Source: Deltaproteobacteria bacterium UBA2385
Lineage (GTDB): Bacteria > Myxococcota_A > UBA796 > UBA2385
Direction: 5' to 3'
Assembly: GCA_002343455.1 (NCBI GenBank)
Contig: DDSR01000312.1
Coordinates: 4,294-57,892 of the forward strand
Length of the DNA stretch: 53,599 bases
Shown: piece after piece, positions 52,197-53,599 of the stretch
Numbering within the stretch: the first letter of the stretch is position 1
How the letters are laid out: every line of letters starts with the position of its first letter
Notes under the pieces: model-generated
Told to the model about the DNA's origin: nothing
What the model saw: only the letters and a program-made list of their open reading frames with translations
Databases searched by the model: none
Program-made: the position numbers and the translations under genes

Positions 52197-53599
52197 CTAC
52201 GGCATCAGGCCCGGGACCACGAAGACCACGCCCGACCAGGCGCTGCCGCCGGTGGCGCTCTCGGCCCCGATCAGCAGGTCGGCGTAGGCGTCGCCGGTCA
52301 GGTCCACCCCGCCCGCGAGAGAGACCCCCGCGTTGGCGTTGGTCTCGCCTCCCCAGGCCGCGTCGGCGTCCCTCCGCGTGAAGGTGCCGCTGACGGGTCC
52401 GTAGAAGAGGCTGACCGAGCCGCCGTTGTCGCCCTCGAGGTCGTCGTTCCAGGCGCCGATCAGGACCTCGGCGAAACCATCGCCGTCCTGATCGCCGATC
52501 GAGCCGACCGTCCGGCCCAGCGCCTGGCCGTAGAGGTGGCCCTCGAAGGTGGCCATGGCCAGCCGCAGATCCGTTCCCTCCAGCGCGGAGGCGCCCGAGA
52601 CCAGCCAGGCCGAGCCGGCGTAGGTGCCCTCGTAGGAGCTGTCGACGTGGGTCTCGGGCGCACCGACCAGGATGTCGGGAGTGCCATCCCCGTCCACGTC
52701 GCCGGGCCCGGCCAGTGACCGGCTGTACATGCCCAGCGCACCGCTGTCGCCGGCCACGAAGCCATCCCAGTCGGCGGCGTCCTGGGCGCCCGAGAGGGGT
52801 CCCAGGTACACGACCACGGCCCCGTAGCCGCTGTCGTAGTAGCCCCAGCCCACCCCCAGGTCCCCGATGCCGTCGCCGTCGAGGTCTCCGAGCATCGCGA
52901 CCGAGGACCCGAAGTACTGGCCCGCATGCTCCCGGTCAAGCGGGTAGAAGCGGGCGTCCGCCCCCGCGAGCGAACCTCCACGGAGCGCGCCCGCGCCGAG
53001 GATGTAGACGGCGCCCGTGCCGGAGCTCCAGCCCCCCGCCCCGACGACCAGGTCCGGCAGCCCGTCCCCGGTCAGGTCCCCCCCCGAGGCGAGCGCGCTG
53101 CCCGCCGCGTCCTCGTCGTCCTCACCGGTCCAGACTGCGACGGCGTCAGCGGTGGAGCCGGCTGCGGAGAGATCCGAGAACAGGTAGACGCTCCCCGGCC
53201 CCCGCGGGCTGGTGTTCACCGTGCTGGCCTCCGGTGCCGCCACCGCAGCCTCCGGGATGCCGTCCCCGTCCACGTCGCCGAGCACCGCCAGCTCGTTGCC
53301 CAGGTAGCTGCGCGTGCCCTCGCCCTCGATGCAGTGGGCCCCCGTCGCGAGGTCGACGTCGGCGGTGACGGGCCCCAGGACCACACAGGCGAAGCCCGCG
53401 TGGGTAGCCCCGGCCCAGGCGAAGGGGGCGCCTACCAGGGCATCCGCCTGCCCGTCCCCGTCCACATCGCCGACGGCCACCGCGCGCCCTACGTAGTCAT
53501 CGCGATCCTCGCCATTCAGCGACCAGCCATCGCCCGGCAGGCGCTCCGTTCCGGTCCAGCGGGCAGCGGGCTCGATGTCGGTGTCGGTGTCCGTGTCGG
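52197..53599 (-). CDS. FG-GAP repeat (integrin alpha-like) surface protein, 5' end off the window
   Basis: The frame is open to the right edge, so about 467 C-terminal residues are seen and the start is missing. At least seven FG-GAP/calcium-loop units appear, each with a DxDGDGxxD-type signature (DVDGDGQAD, DVDGDGIPE, DLTGDGLPD, DLDGDGIGD, DVDGDGTPD, DQDGDGFAE, DLTGDAYAD) and an LVGAP-type strand. They would form a seven-bladed calcium-binding propeller. The most N-terminal visible residues are a DTDTDTD linker, common between a lipoprotein or signal sequence and the repeats in myxobacteria. The C-terminus (GVVFVVPGLMP) has no sorting signal. A secreted or surface location is expected but the signal peptide lies outside. 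Confidence 0.88.
   Translation of the reverse strand, partial: DTDTDTDIEPAARWTGTERLPGDGWSLNGEDRDDYVGRAVAVGDVDGDGQADALVGAPFAWAGATHAGFACVVLGPVTADVDLATGAHCIEGEGTRSYLGNELAVLGDVDGDGIPEAAVAAPEASTVNTSPRGPGSVYLFSDLSAAGSTADAVAVWTGEDDEDAAGSALASGGDLTGDGLPDLVVGAGGWSSGTGAVYILGAGALRGGSLAGADARFYPLDREHAGQYFGSSVAMLGDLDGDGIGDLGVGWGYYDSGYGAVVVYLGPLSGAQDAADWDGFVAGDSGALGMYSRSLAGPGDVDGDGTPDILVGAPETHVDSSYEGTYAGSAWLVSGASALEGTDLRLAMATFEGHLYGQALGRTVGSIGDQDGDGFAEVLIGAWNDDLEGDNGGSVSLFYGPVSGTFTRRDADAAWGGETNANAGVSLAGGVDLTGDAYADLLIGAESATGGSAWSGVVFVVPGLMP

Overview
The window is GC-rich (about 70%), tightly packed, with coding on both strands and long antisense open frames. Hanks-type kinase, FHA and VWA proteins, a protein ending in a MYXO-CTERM-like tail, FG-GAP repeats, and a contractile-injection locus together suggest a myxobacterium-like organism (Myxococcota, formerly Deltaproteobacteria). 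No rRNA or tRNA gene was recognised. No gap between genes exceeds about 140 bases.

Region 1 (1-22800) is an extracellular contractile injection system (eCIS/Afp-PVC-like phage-tail particle). A minus-strand operon reads from 17959 down to the left edge: unknown basic protein, Pvc16-type cap, large sheath, tail-assembly-chaperone-like protein, DUF6760-like protein, small second sheath, inner tube with a repeat extension, a 1270-residue disordered protein, LysM hub adaptor, gpD-like spike, gp25, baseplate J-like, gpI-like, a conserved unknown, and a ubiquitin-like-domain protein with several membrane spans that runs off the edge. A divergent plus-strand group (18100-22800) carries an acidic-tailed unknown, an ArgE-like M20 peptidase, a small DUF4157-like HExxH protein and the AAA+ ATPase.

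Region 2 (22849-26844) is a small unit of a KamA-type radical SAM enzyme and a glutamine-dependent asparagine synthetase, convergent on a shared terminator, plus a MarR regulator divergent from asnB. A near-identical AT-rich motif sits upstream of kamA and between asnB and marR, suggesting one regulon.

Region 3 (26921-30356) holds two secreted or outer-membrane proteins of unknown role and a GNAT acetyltransferase. Region 4 (30311-37789) is a class I ATP-dependent benzoyl-CoA reductase operon: amidohydrolase-like, had, dch, bcrC, bcrB, bcrA, bcrD. Four consecutive 4-base start/stop overlaps link dch to bcrD. The ring hydrolase (oah) and a ferredoxin gene are not in the window. The operon's upstream region has two strong palindromes.

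Region 5 (37897-44937) looks like a signalling and surface module: membrane Ser/Thr kinase, VWA lipoprotein, multi-span membrane protein with an FHA-like end, FHA membrane protein, and a small secreted protein with an SGD minisatellite. Region 6 (44995-53599) is mostly housekeeping: queE, a DsbA-like thioredoxin, fumC, copA, a lipoprotein, ylqF, a REP/MITE-like inverted repeat, and an FG-GAP repeat protein cut by the right edge.
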